Shown: positions 7,674-15,734 of the stretch, piece after piece | Position numbering within the stretch: position 1 is the stretch's first letter | Layout of the letters: every line of letters begins with the position of its first letter | Virus record (IMG/VR): IMGVR_UViG_3300020160_000355 | Coordinates: 1-54,111 of that record | DNA length: 54,111 nucleotides | Source: a virus | Strand: one strand, 5' to 3' | The notes under the pieces: model-generated | What the model was told of the DNA's origin: nothing | What the model saw: the letters and a program-made list of their open reading frames with translations, nothing else | Databases searched by the model: none | Made by a program: the position numbers and the translations under genes

Positions 7674-7952
7674 ATGGCAATCAATCACGCTGCTATGAAC
7701 GCAGCAGGGCAACAAGCGATGTGGAACTCCGCAATAACTACAGGAACCGGTATGGGAGCAATCAACCAAGCATGGCCGCAAGGCTTAGAGTCTGACCGCG
7801 TTCGCCAAGATTCAACACGGCAGTTCGCTGTCGAGAAGGTGGACAACGGATTCATCATCCGTAGCGGCAAGTATTCAAAAATCTGCAAAGACATGGAAGA
7901 GCTGAGCAATCAGTTCGTCGCAATCATGGTCGAGGCACAACTGGACAAGTAA
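7674..7952 (+). CDS. Hypothetical 92-aa protein
   Basis: The ATG at 7674 (MAINHAAMNAAGQQ) has a full AAGGAGG nine bases upstream, which decides the start; the frame is open further upstream (ATG at 7608, MAYLTERQREMEYKEA), so a longer form cannot be excluded. Gly/Thr/Met-rich N-terminus, then a beta-rich segment (FAVEKVDNGFIIRSGKYSKI) and a C-terminal helix. No recognised family. Confidence 0.55.
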   Translation: MAINHAAMNAAGQQAMWNSAITTGTGMGAINQAWPQGLESDRVRQDSTRQFAVEKVDNGFIIRSGKYSKICKDMEELSNQFVAIMVEAQLDK

Positions 7953-7954
7953 CT

Positions 7955-8566
7955 ATGTCTGACTTACGTACTGAACTCTTCACGAAAGTGATACCCAAAA
8001 TGAACACACTTACTAAACCAACAGAGCTTAACAACTTAAACTTCGATGACCCTGAACAGCCATTGGAAGTCGCACCTGAGATTCTTTCCAACAACGAGTT
8101 GATATTCAACTACGTCAAGGAGCATCCTGCTTGCTACGGCGCGGACGTGGCAAAGCACTTCACTGGGCGCATCTCTACATCGTCTGTGTTGTCGCAGATT
8201 CACACAATGACACGGCGCGAGTTGTTCCACAAAGTTAAGTGCAGCACCACTGGATACCTTATGTACTCCACCGCAGTCAATGCCTACCCACGAGCTAAGG
8301 GTACTGAGCGCACTGCACGGTTACTCAAAGCGATGGCAACGATGACCCCTGAAGAACGTGGCGCTCGAATCAAGGAAGGCCACCGCAAGGCTAAGCTGAA
8401 GCAAGCCGAACAGCAGCTCGCACCAACCAAAAAGATAGTGCTGATTAAGAAAGACACGCAAGAGCAAGTTGCACCACGACCAACTGCCGGCATCAACATC
8501 GACTTACTCCCATTGTCCGAAGCCCGTCGCTTGTACGACGAGTTGCGTAAAGTCTTTGGAGGTTGA
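7955..8566 (+). CDS. Probable winged-helix DNA-binding protein
   Basis: 203 residues. Residues about 47-95 (NELIFNYVKEHPACYGADVAKHF, then TSSVLSQIHTMTRRELF) have the helix-turn-helix pattern of a winged-helix domain, with a following hairpin-like KVKCSTTGYLMYS. The rest is basic and Lys/Gln-rich (110-170), fitting nucleic-acid contact. It begins two bases after its neighbour. It is a candidate regulator of phage or host transcription; no target can be named. Confidence 0.6.
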   Translation: MSDLRTELFTKVIPKMNTLTKPTELNNLNFDDPEQPLEVAPEILSNNELIFNYVKEHPACYGADVAKHFTGRISTSSVLSQIHTMTRRELFHKVKCSTTGYLMYSTAVNAYPRAKGTERTARLLKAMATMTPEERGARIKEGHRKAKLKQAEQQLAPTKKIVLIKKDTQEQVAPRPTAGINIDLLPLSEARRLYDELRKVFGG

Positions 8567-8567
8567 T

Positions 8568-8894
8568 ATGGACAGCTACTACACCCAGCCAGCAGTCGTC
8601 GAAGCGTTCGTTGACCAGAGTGGCAACAGGCATGAAGTTGTCAAGGCTCGCCAGCTAGAGAATTTCAAAATCTCTATCGAAGCCCACGTCAGCACGTTAA
8701 CTGCGGAAGTGCAGACACTGAAGTACCACGCTAACTGGATTGAGCCTCGCCTCAACGATTACCACAAGTTCATGGAATGGATGCAACGCGTTCACCCTGA
8801 CGTCATCACTGCCTACACACAGGCTACCAAGGTTGAGAAGATACTTGACGATGCCAAAGGTGAAATGGCTTACCCACAGGCGGTGCAAGCATGA
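8568..8894 (+). CDS. Coiled-coil protein with EWMxxxHP motif
   Basis: 108 residues from the ATG at 8568, which has GGAGG six bases upstream; the open frame before it is a shadow. A helical region (about 30-60) precedes MEWMQRVHPDVITAY, matching the motif of the 4855-5079 coiled-coil protein. N-terminal MDSYYTQPAVVEAFVDQSGN is beta-like. The pair looks like homologues placed 3.5 kb apart. Function unknown. Confidence 0.65.
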   Translation: MDSYYTQPAVVEAFVDQSGNRHEVVKARQLENFKISIEAHVSTLTAEVQTLKYHANWIEPRLNDYHKFMEWMQRVHPDVITAYTQATKVEKILDDAKGEMAYPQAVQA

Positions 8895-9061
8895 AGCACC
8901 TCGGCCTATTCCTGAGCCTTGTTGTACGGTGGGCTACGCTTGGCATGTTTGTATTGAGCGTGTGGGCAATCACATACGCCACAGTTGGTTACGCCATGTA
9001 CTTTATTCTTGTGGCAATCTTCTTCCATCTTGAAGCACAGTACTATGAGAAAAAAGAGTAA
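8891..9061 (+). CDS. 56-aa membrane protein
   Basis: A short gene coupled to its neighbour by ATGA. The product has two adjacent hydrophobic stretches (GLFLSLVVRWATLGMFVLSV and AITYATVGYAMYFILVAIFF) and a charged C-terminus (EAQYYEKKE), so a small two-helix inner-membrane hairpin. Too little is known to assign a role; an early position argues against a holin but does not exclude it. Confidence 0.55.
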   Translation: MKHLGLFLSLVVRWATLGMFVLSVWAITYATVGYAMYFILVAIFFHLEAQYYEKKE

Positions 9062-9560
9062 GTACAAACCAAAGGGTGTTCGCTTAGACAATCTGACTTG
9101 GGTTGTCTCTGGCATGAAGCCCTTCACATCTGTGTCACTTGGCACAGACATTCGCATCAAGAACCACGTTGCCTTGGAGCAGCTCCGCAAGGGTGAGGCT
9201 AACAAGGAAGACATCGACATCATCATTGGCGCGTTCAATATGATGGAAGGCTTCGGGCGTATGGGTATTGGCTCTGACTGGCAAGAAGAGATTCGCGCTG
9301 GTCAGGATGCCCTACTGTCTATCGCTCGCCGTGGTGTTCGTAGAGATATGCGATTCGTGTCCACTGGCCCTGAGCTAGTGGCTATCAACTTAGCAATGGA
9401 GATTCATGATGCCCAGCTTGACGCATGCACAGTCAGACAGCTTGAGCAAGCCCTCGAGATTGTCAAAGAAGATGTCATCTACAAAAGAGCAAGAGCAATC
9501 AACGCCGAAGACCCGCCTAGCCCCGGGGGCACCTTGGCCGAAATTGGAGCAACCAGTTGA
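9045..9560 (+). CDS. Hypothetical 171-aa protein
   Basis: Starts MRKKSKYKPKGVRLDNLTWVVSGMKP at 9045, overlapping the membrane-protein gene by 17 bases. Basic N-terminus, then a largely helical body. Many phages encode proteins with a similar KPKGVRLDNLxWVxxGxKP opening, but I know of no function. The C-terminus runs 89 bases into the next gene in another frame. Confidence 0.6.
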   Translation: MRKKSKYKPKGVRLDNLTWVVSGMKPFTSVSLGTDIRIKNHVALEQLRKGEANKEDIDIIIGAFNMMEGFGRMGIGSDWQEEIRAGQDALLSIARRGVRRDMRFVSTGPELVAINLAMEIHDAQLDACTVRQLEQALEIVKEDVIYKRARAINAEDPPSPGGTLAEIGATS

Positions 9561-9792
9561 ACCTAAAAAACCAAAACGTGTCGGCCCCCCGAAGCCTAAG
9601 TACGTCCGCAAAACCAAAGCGACGGGCGAGCACATCACCCCAGACTGGCAGCCAAGCAAAACCGTGGGGCGACCATTGGCCTTTTCCAGCAACATGCTTG
9701 ACATCTTTGCAAGAGCTCGTGACGAGATTGCCTCGGGAAAAGCGCGGGGCAAAATCAGAGATTCTGGCAAGAACGCTAAACGAAAGTCCTGA
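9472..9792 (+). CDS. Basic, proline-rich protein, 106 aa
   Basis: Start at 9472 (MSSTKEQEQSTPKTRLAPG) inside the upstream gene. Very Lys/Pro-rich in the middle (PKKPKRVGPPKPKYVRKTK), a short helix (SNMLDIFARARDEIASGK), and a basic C-terminus. Likely disordered and nucleic-acid binding. No family recognised. Confidence 0.5.
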   Translation: MSSTKEQEQSTPKTRLAPGAPWPKLEQPVEPKKPKRVGPPKPKYVRKTKATGEHITPDWQPSKTVGRPLAFSSNMLDIFARARDEIASGKARGKIRDSGKNAKRKS

Positions 9793-9801
9793 GGCATTAC
9801 T

Positions 9802-9999
9802 ATGAGACAACCACACCGCACTACTAAAGAAATGTGGGCGATTGAAATTCGCGACAGCGCCTTCCATAAGGCTGCATGGAGCACAGTCGGCTATTCGCTG
9901 TACGAACACAAGAGCGAAGCACAAGCAGACATTGATAGCTTCAAGATTGACGGTAGGCCAATGAAGGTGCGCGTCACTATCCAAAGAGCAACACCGTGA
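9802..9999 (+). CDS. Hypothetical 65-aa protein
   Basis: A compact protein reading MRQPHRTTKEMWAIEIRDSA, with alternating hydrophobics that suggest a small beta-alpha fold and ending RPMKVRVTIQRATP. Its stop overlaps the next GTG start (GTGA). Function unknown. Confidence 0.55.
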   Translation: MRQPHRTTKEMWAIEIRDSAFHKAAWSTVGYSLYEHKSEAQADIDSFKIDGRPMKVRVTIQRATP

Positions 10000-10136
10000 A
10001 CAGAAAACCCATTGGGCTATCAGTGCCCTACCGCAAGACTGAGAAGCAAGAGTCCGTAGAGGCTCAGTTGGCAGCGCTCCAAAAGAAAGTCACTGACCTT
10101 GAACAACGGGTCAAGCAACTTGAGAAAAACAAATGA
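9996..10136 (+). CDS. 46-aa coiled-coil protein upstream of polymerase
   Basis: A GTG start overlaps the previous stop (GTGA), and the stop overlaps the polymerase ATG (ATGA), so the gene is wedged precisely between two others. The product has a basic head (MNRKPIGLSVPYRKTEK) and a short heptad coiled coil (LAALQKKVTDLEQRVKQLEK). It may dimerise; a role linked to replication is only suggested by position. Confidence 0.55.
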   Translation: MNRKPIGLSVPYRKTEKQESVEAQLAALQKKVTDLEQRVKQLEKNK

Positions 10137-11998
10137 CACAACTCATCACCCTTGACTTTGAGACTTACTACTCGAAAGACTATGGCCTCAAAAAATACAC
10201 CACCGAACACTACATCCGTGACGAGCAATTCCAAGTCATCGGATTCGCCTACAAAGTTGACGACGGAGAAACCCATTGGGTCACGGGCACTGACAGGCAG
10301 ATTACCGAGGCGCTTCACGAACTCGGAATTCCTAACGCCTACCTCATTTGTCACAACATGGCGTTCGACGGAGCCATCCTTGCATGGCGCTACGGCATCA
10401 AGCCCAAGTACTATCTCGATACCCTATCAATGGCCCGTCCGGTCACGGGGCTCACGGTTGGTGGCTCACTAGCAGCACTCGCCAAGAAGTACCTGTTGGA
10501 TGAGAAGGGTACAGAAGTTGTCAATGCACTTGGCCTGCGCCGTGAAGACTTCAGCCCCGAGCAGATGGCTCGCTATGGTGAGTACTGTAAGCACGACGTT
10601 AACCTGACGTACGGGCTGTACCACATCTTCAAACAGTGGAACCCTCCAAAGGAGCTCTACATCCAAGACCTGATGCTGCGTATGTTCACTGACCCAGTAC
10701 TCAAGCTGGACAAGAACGTGCTGGTTGACCATCTGTTCAACGTGCAAGACAAGAAGGCCAAGCTGATGGAGCGCATCGACGAAACCATTGGTCGCGATGC
10801 TCTGATGTCAAACCCCAAGTTCGCTGCTGTGTTGGAGCGGCTCGGTGTCACACCGCCCATGAAGGTTAGCCTTCGTACAAACAAGGAGACGTATGCCTTT
10901 GGTAAAACTGACCAAGAATTCAAAGCTCTCGCCGACCATCATGACCCAAGGGTGCAGGCCATCGTTGCTGCGCGTCTCGGCGTCAAATCTACGCTTGAGG
11001 AAACCCGCACCGAATCGTTCATTGGTATTGCCGAGCGAGGGAGTCTACCGATTCTGCTCAACTACTGGGGAGCGCATACTGGTAGGGCTTCTGGTGGCGA
11101 CAAGATGAACCTTCAGAACCTGCCGCGAGGCGGGGCGCTGCGTAAGTCAATCACCGTACCCGAAGGGCACTCACTGGTAGCAGTTGACTCTGCACAGATT
11201 GAAGCTCGTGTCGTTGCATGGTGGGCTGGCCAAGAAGACTTGGTCGAAGACTTCCGCAACAACGTGGACATCTATTCGTCGTTTGCTTCCGTGGTGTACG
11301 GCAGACCTGTTGACCGTAAGAAGAACCCAAACGACAAGGTCGAGGGCTTCGTTGGTAAGACTTGTATCTTGGGACTAGGCTACGGCATGGGGCCTGACAA
11401 GTTCAAGGCGACACTCAAGATCGGTATGGGTGGTATCTCCGTGGACATGCCACTTGAGGACGCACAACGCACTGTGTCTGTGTACCGCGCCAAGTACGAC
11501 AAGATTGCTGCCATATGGAAGTCATGCCAGAAAGCACTGGAGCAGATGTGCAAAGGCTTCGAGACTGAGGTGGGCGTGGGCATTGCCTTGCGCTGTACAC
11601 CTGAGGGCGTCCACTTGCCTAACGGCACAATGATTCGCTACCCCAACCTCCGTAAAAACGCTGATGGATATGAGTACGACGGACGCTACGGCCCTGTTAA
11701 AATCTACGGCGGTAAGATGGTTGAGAACATCGTGCAAGCTCTGGCTCGTATCGTTGTGTTTGACCAAATGGCCAAGGTGGACATTGAGTTGCGTAAGAAC
11801 GACAACCCTGATGCCGACCGACGCTATAAAGTTGCACTGACCGTGCATGATGAGGTAGTATCTGTTGTACCGACACCGGCTGCGAAGTGGTGTTTGGAGT
11901 TCATGCTTGAGACAATGAAAGTTCCACCTAAGTGGTGTGCTGACCTGCCTGTCTCTTGTGAGGGCGACATCGGTAAGAACTACGCTGACGCTAAATAA
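10133..11998 (+). CDS. polA-like: Family A DNA polymerase with 3'-5' exonuclease
   Basis: A 621-residue replicative polymerase without a 5'-3' exonuclease domain. The proofreading domain shows Exo I DFET (D8, E10), Exo II CHNMAFDGA (D79) and Exo III YCKHDVNL (D155). The polymerase domain has motif A VDSAQIEAR (D352), motif B GKTCILGLGYG (K409, Y417) and motif C VHDE (572-574). The residue aligned with E. coli Phe762 is Leu413, a natural variant used as a marker in viral polymerase surveys. It begins the replication block and overlaps the coiled-coil gene by four bases. It should copy the phage genome together with the primase-helicase and the ssDNA-binding candidate. Confidence 0.95.
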   Translation: MTQLITLDFETYYSKDYGLKKYTTEHYIRDEQFQVIGFAYKVDDGETHWVTGTDRQITEALHELGIPNAYLICHNMAFDGAILAWRYGIKPKYYLDTLSMARPVTGLTVGGSLAALAKKYLLDEKGTEVVNALGLRREDFSPEQMARYGEYCKHDVNLTYGLYHIFKQWNPPKELYIQDLMLRMFTDPVLKLDKNVLVDHLFNVQDKKAKLMERIDETIGRDALMSNPKFAAVLERLGVTPPMKVSLRTNKETYAFGKTDQEFKALADHHDPRVQAIVAARLGVKSTLEETRTESFIGIAERGSLPILLNYWGAHTGRASGGDKMNLQNLPRGGALRKSITVPEGHSLVAVDSAQIEARVVAWWAGQEDLVEDFRNNVDIYSSFASVVYGRPVDRKKNPNDKVEGFVGKTCILGLGYGMGPDKFKATLKIGMGGISVDMPLEDAQRTVSVYRAKYDKIAAIWKSCQKALEQMCKGFETEVGVGIALRCTPEGVHLPNGTMIRYPNLRKNADGYEYDGRYGPVKIYGGKMVENIVQALARIVVFDQMAKVDIELRKNDNPDADRRYKVALTVHDEVVSVVPTPAAKWCLEFMLETMKVPPKWCADLPVSCEGDIGKNYADAK

Positions 11999-12030
11999 CT
12001 TAAAGACTTTGGTCTTTGAGAGGAACCCCT

Positions 12031-12684
12031 ATGGCTATACCCGCTTGGACATACTCCCAGCTTGACAAATTCGAGACGTGCCCACGTCAGTTCTACCACG
12101 TCCGTGTGTTGAAAGACATCAAGGAGCCACCAACTGAGGCGACTATGTGGGGTGAGAAAGTCCACACTGCTATGGAACATCGTGTCCGCGACGGCACACC
12201 GCTTCCTGAAGGTATGGAACAGTGGGAAGGCATCGCTGCCAAGTTCGCTGCACTGCCCGGCCAGAAACTCTGCGAGGAGCAGATGGCTGTGGACAAGAAC
12301 TTCCAACCCGCTGAGTGGGGCAATGCGTGGTCACGCGGTATCGCTGACTTACTCGTTATCCATGGTGACAAGGCTGGTGTGTTCGACTACAAAACAGGTA
12401 AGCGCAAAATCACTGAGCAGCTCGAACTCTATGTTGGTTACACGTTTGCAACATACCCTGAAGTGAACTACGTAACAACTGGCTTCGTGTGGCTGCGTGA
12501 CAAGAAGATTGACAAGGCCACCTATCATCGCGACCAAGTCGCAGGTATCTGGAATGGCTTCCTACCAAGGGTGCGCAAACTAGAGTCAGCGTATGAAAGA
12601 GAAGCATGGCCATGCCGACCATCTGGTCTGTGCCGTGGCTGGTGCCCAGTTAAGACATGTGATTTCTACAAGGAGAAGAAATGA
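12031..12684 (+). CDS. Cas4/RecB-like PD-(D/E)XK nuclease
   Basis: 217 residues from the ATG at 12,031 (GAGAGG upstream). The nuclease core shows His46, Asp106 in RGIADLLV and FDYKTGK (D119, K121), the RecB/Cas4 pattern. Cys17 (ETCPRQF) and a C-terminal cluster (C195, C201, C205, C210) fit a 4Fe-4S site as in Cas4 and AddB-type nucleases. In phages such exonucleases act in recombination or DNA end processing, and its place directly after the polymerase supports a replication or recombination role. No CRISPR genes are near. Confidence 0.8.
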   Translation: MAIPAWTYSQLDKFETCPRQFYHVRVLKDIKEPPTEATMWGEKVHTAMEHRVRDGTPLPEGMEQWEGIAAKFAALPGQKLCEEQMAVDKNFQPAEWGNAWSRGIADLLVIHGDKAGVFDYKTGKRKITEQLELYVGYTFATYPEVNYVTTGFVWLRDKKIDKATYHRDQVAGIWNGFLPRVRKLESAYEREAWPCRPSGLCRGWCPVKTCDFYKEKK

Positions 12685-12902
12685 AACTACCTACCGTTGA
12701 TGCAAATTACTCTGAAGCAGTTGAATGCCCACAATGCGGCGGCAACAACCTACACCAAGCCTCTATTGCTGTAGAGCACGACCTGTCTGTCAGGTACAAA
12801 ATGTTCTGCGAGGGATGCGGCAGGCTACCTTCGTTGCTTGCCATACACCACCACAAAGGCTGCACTTTTATCGAATGGGTTGAAGATGGCTCAAACTCCT
12901 GA
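12681..12902 (+). CDS. Small zinc-ribbon-like protein
   Basis: 73 residues with CPQCGG (16-21) and FCEGCG (about 42-47), two CxxC knuckles that should bind one zinc ion, and a His-rich HHHKGC segment. The start overlaps the nuclease stop as ATGA. Such ribbons bind nucleic acid or protein partners; the specific role is unknown. Confidence 0.6.
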   Translation: MKLPTVDANYSEAVECPQCGGNNLHQASIAVEHDLSVRYKMFCEGCGRLPSLLAIHHHKGCTFIEWVEDGSNS

Positions 12903-13194
12903 AGGCAAAGTCAAAGACGCAGTTAAGAAAGAGCTGCGCAAACGAGACATCTGGTATTTCATGCCCATGCAAAACGGCTTCGGCGTTGTGGGCATTCCCG
13001 ATTTCATCTGTTGCTGGGAAGGAAAGTTTCTGGCAATCGAGACAAAGGCCCCCGGCAAGAGGGGTGACACCACGGCTAATCAAGACCGTGTTATCGCTGA
13101 GATCAAAGACCACTGGGGTAAAGCCTTGGTAGTCGATGATATCGAACAACTACGTGATTATTTGGAGTATGCAAATGAACAAGGGCGGGGCTAA
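12886..13194 (+). CDS. VRR-NUC domain nuclease
   Basis: 102 residues starting MAQTPEGKVKDAVKKEL at 12,886. The stretch GIPDFICCWEGKFLAIETKAPG carries the catalytic PD...ExK signature of stand-alone VRR-NUC nucleases (PD-(D/E)XK superfamily), preceded by a basic helix. Phage relatives are thought to process branched or other structured DNA. It overlaps both neighbours, which include a second nuclease of the same superfamily and an HNH-like protein. Confidence 0.8.
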   Translation: MAQTPEGKVKDAVKKELRKRDIWYFMPMQNGFGVVGIPDFICCWEGKFLAIETKAPGKRGDTTANQDRVIAEIKDHWGKALVVDDIEQLRDYLEYANEQGRG

Positions 13195-13438
13195 AAAAGC
13201 TGCGTATGACAAGGCCTACAACGCAAGGCCAGAACAAGTTGACAACCGTGAGAAGCGCAATGCAGCCCGTGCTGCGCTGATGCGGGATGGCAAAGTAAAG
13301 AAAGGCGACGGTAAAGATGTTGACCATAAGCAAATGCTTGACGGCGGCGGCGGCAACGGTAAAGGCAACTTACGTGTTGTTGACCAAAAGACGAACCGAG
13401 GCTGGCGCAAAACCAATGGCGGTCAGTACGGCAAGTGA
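13175..13438 (+). CDS. HNH-like small protein
   Basis: 87 residues, very basic, starting MNKGGAKKAAYDKAYN (GGAG upstream favours 13,175 over an ATG six bases earlier). The C-terminal part GDGKDVDHKQMLDGG followed by GNLRVVDQKTNRGWRK has the DH...N...N layout of a minimal HNH/endonuclease VII-like fold. No zinc knuckles are present. It could be a nicking or resolving nuclease for replication or packaging. Confidence 0.6.
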   Translation: MNKGGAKKAAYDKAYNARPEQVDNREKRNAARAALMRDGKVKKGDGKDVDHKQMLDGGGGNGKGNLRVVDQKTNRGWRKTNGGQYGK

Positions 13439-13451
13439 TTGGGAGGCGGGG

Positions 13452-13706
13452 GTGAACGTAATCGCCCCCTACAGGTACACAAAGATTGGCAGCGGGTCTG
13501 ACTCGATTGGTACTCTCTTTGGTGCGCCCATTCCCTCTAACGTAACTGCGGTCACGATACAACAAGACGCGGTGAACTACCAACACAAAATCCGGTGGCG
13601 AGTTCGCAGTGACATAAGCGATGAAATCCATGAGATGGAATTGCCTGATGCAGCAACGAGAGAGCACATTCAAGCTGTGTTAACCGCAATGAGACTCACA
13701 TGCTAA
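13452..13706 (+). CDS. Hypothetical 84-aa protein
   Basis: A GTG at 13,452 has GGGAGG five bases upstream; ATGs further upstream lie inside the HNH-like gene and have no site. The product (MNVIAPYRYTKIGSGSDSIG) appears beta-rich, then ends in a helix (DAATREHIQAVLTAMRL). Unknown function; overlaps the helicase gene by seven bases. Confidence 0.5.
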   Translation: MNVIAPYRYTKIGSGSDSIGTLFGAPIPSNVTAVTIQQDAVNYQHKIRWRVRSDISDEIHEMELPDAATREHIQAVLTAMRLTC

Positions 13707-15265
13707 TAAGAAAAGACAAAAAAGCCCTCATCTTTAAACTGCGCAACCCTTCACGAGTTACCACTGTCATCCCAACGGCACGTTTGGTTTCTCATGAGGG
13801 GGACACGCTAGTGGCTGTGCCGCACCGACCCGAGGAAGTTAAGGTGCTCCGCAATCTGGGGTTCAACCCACCAGACCCGATGGAGTACTACTACCAATGG
13901 CCCGGACGGTTCAAGCCATTTGCTGCACAGATTGAGACTGCCAACTTCCTAGCTATGCACGACCGTGCCTTCTGTCTGAACTCTATGGGTTTGGGTAAGA
14001 CGGTTACGTCGCTGTGGGCCTACGACTACATGCGTGAGTGCAAGCTAGTGAAGAAGGTTTTAATAGTATGTCCGTTGTCCACGATGGAGCGCACTTGGGC
14101 TGATGAAGTCTTCAAGACGTTCCCACATCTGGATGCGGCTGTGTTGTATGGCACTCGTGAGCGCCGCAAGAAACTGCTGGCACAAGAAGCGGATGTCTAC
14201 ATCATCAACACCGATGGCCTCAAGACCATCATGGAAGACTTGGCTATGCGTGATGACATCGACCTCATCATCGTGGACGAGCTGGCCATGTTCCGTAACG
14301 CTGGCACTGACCGCTGGAAGACACTGAACAACATCTGTAACAAGCAGACCCCACGACGCGTATGGGGTTTGACTGGTGCACCAACTCCACATGAGCCAAC
14401 CGACGCATGGGCGCAATGCCGTATCGTCGTGCCAACGAGCCCCGTAGTACCTAAATACTTCGGTAAGTTCCGCGACATGGTTATGAAGCAGTTGACTCAG
14501 TTCAAGTGGGTTGCCCGTAAGGACGCCGTGGATACTGTGAAAGCAATCATGCAACCGTCAGTGCGCTTCGCATTGGATGACTGTATTGACTTGCCCGAGC
14601 AGACGTTCGTGACTCGTGATGTAGAGATGACCACTGAGCAGAAGGCGGCATACAAGAACATGCTGGACAAGCTCAAGATGGAATACGAAGGTGGCCAAGT
14701 ACTCGCTGTGAACGAAGCTGTGAAGGCTAACAAGCTGGTGCAGATCGCTTGCGGTGTGGCGTACGGTGCTCAAGGTGAGTACATCCACATTCCGAACAAA
14801 CCACGCATCGACGTGCTGAAAGAGCTCATTGAAGAGTCCGAAGGCAAGGTGCTTGTGTTCGTGCCGTTGACTGGTGTGCTCGAGCATCTGATGGATGAAC
14901 TCAAGACCGAATGGGATTGTGCCGCCATCCACGGTGGTACGTCCAAGGCTGACCGCGATGACATCTTTGGCCGGTTTCAGAAGACCCCTCAGATTCGTGT
15001 GATCGTGGCCAACCCATCCACCATGTCTCACGGTCTAACACTGACTGCGGCAACGACCATCATCTGGTATGCACCCATCCATAGCAACGACGTGTACGAA
15101 CAGGCATGCGCCCGAGTACGCCGACCCGGCCAAACACGCACAACAGTCATCGCCCATATAGCGGGCAGTGATATTGAACGTCGTATTTATACGCGATTGC
15201 AAGGTAAGCAGAAGCTGCAAGGCTCGCTGCTAGAAATAATGAAAGGAATTGAGAGCGACCAGTAA
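13700..15265 (+). CDS. SNF2-type superfamily 2 helicase
   Basis: 521 residues with a Walker A SMGLGKT (95-101), motif II as DLIIVDELA (D193, E194), TGAPTP as motif III (225-230) and motif VI QACARVRRPGQ (468-478), all typical of SNF2/RapA-like double-stranded DNA translocases. The two RecA domains take up nearly the whole protein. Phage versions support replication, fork remodelling or recombination. It lies with nucleases and the polymerase, in keeping with that role. It has no fused nuclease. Confidence 0.9.
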   Translation: MLIRKDKKALIFKLRNPSRVTTVIPTARLVSHEGDTLVAVPHRPEEVKVLRNLGFNPPDPMEYYYQWPGRFKPFAAQIETANFLAMHDRAFCLNSMGLGKTVTSLWAYDYMRECKLVKKVLIVCPLSTMERTWADEVFKTFPHLDAAVLYGTRERRKKLLAQEADVYIINTDGLKTIMEDLAMRDDIDLIIVDELAMFRNAGTDRWKTLNNICNKQTPRRVWGLTGAPTPHEPTDAWAQCRIVVPTSPVVPKYFGKFRDMVMKQLTQFKWVARKDAVDTVKAIMQPSVRFALDDCIDLPEQTFVTRDVEMTTEQKAAYKNMLDKLKMEYEGGQVLAVNEAVKANKLVQIACGVAYGAQGEYIHIPNKPRIDVLKELIEESEGKVLVFVPLTGVLEHLMDELKTEWDCAAIHGGTSKADRDDIFGRFQKTPQIRVIVANPSTMSHGLTLTAATTIIWYAPIHSNDVYEQACARVRRPGQTRTTVIAHIAGSDIERRIYTRLQGKQKLQGSLLEIMKGIESDQ

Positions 15266-15327
15266 AAACCACTATACACACTCACTCAAATGATGGTAAC
15301 CTCCGTCCCCCTCACTGGAACATAACA

Positions 15328-15708
15328 ATGAAAATTTCAGAACTGGTAGCCAAGTACATTGAGCTACGCGATAAAAAAGCTGAGTTCAAAGCTGAGTACG
15401 AGAACAAAGTAGAGAAATTGGATACAGTCCTTAACCAGATTGAGTCCGCCTTACTTAAGACGTTCGAGACTACAGGTATGGACTCGGTCAAGACAGAGTT
15501 CGGTACGGCCTATACTACTGAACGCAGCACTGCTTCTGTGGCTGACAAGGACGCTTTCATGTCTTTCGTCAAGTCTCGTGAAGATTGGCATCTGATGGAA
15601 GTTCGCGCTTCTAAGACAGCCATCCAACAATACAAAGATGAACACCAAGACCTCCCGCCCGGTATCAACTGGCGCTCGGAGCGTGTGGTCAACATCCGTC
15701 GTTCGTAA
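15328..15708 (+). CDS. Hypothetical 126-aa replication-region protein
   Basis: Begins MKISELVAKYIELRDKKAEF. A helical, coiled-coil-like N-terminal half precedes a more mixed C-terminus ending INWRSERVVNIRRS. Proteins with this arrangement accompany recombination or ssDNA-binding genes in other phages, but I cannot name a family. It follows a 62-base gap, so it may start a new transcript or simply a new operon segment. Confidence 0.6.
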   Translation: MKISELVAKYIELRDKKAEFKAEYENKVEKLDTVLNQIESALLKTFETTGMDSVKTEFGTAYTTERSTASVADKDAFMSFVKSREDWHLMEVRASKTAIQQYKDEHQDLPPGINWRSERVVNIRRS

Positions 15709-15734
15709 CCCTCAACCCACTGGAGAAAACTAAG

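Noticed and set aside
12000-12020. AAAGAC/GTCTTT hairpin after the polymerase gene as terminator
   Set aside because: An AT-rich six-bp stem with no T tract right before the next ribosome site; unlikely to terminate transcription.
12031-12684. CRISPR-associated Cas4
   Set aside because: The nuclease has Cas4-like residues, but there are no cas1/cas2 genes or arrays; stand-alone Cas4/RecB-like nucleases are common in phage replication blocks.
14095-14125. Hammerhead-like CTGATGAAG core
   Set aside because: It lies inside the helicase coding sequence, without the GAAA element or helices in the right places.
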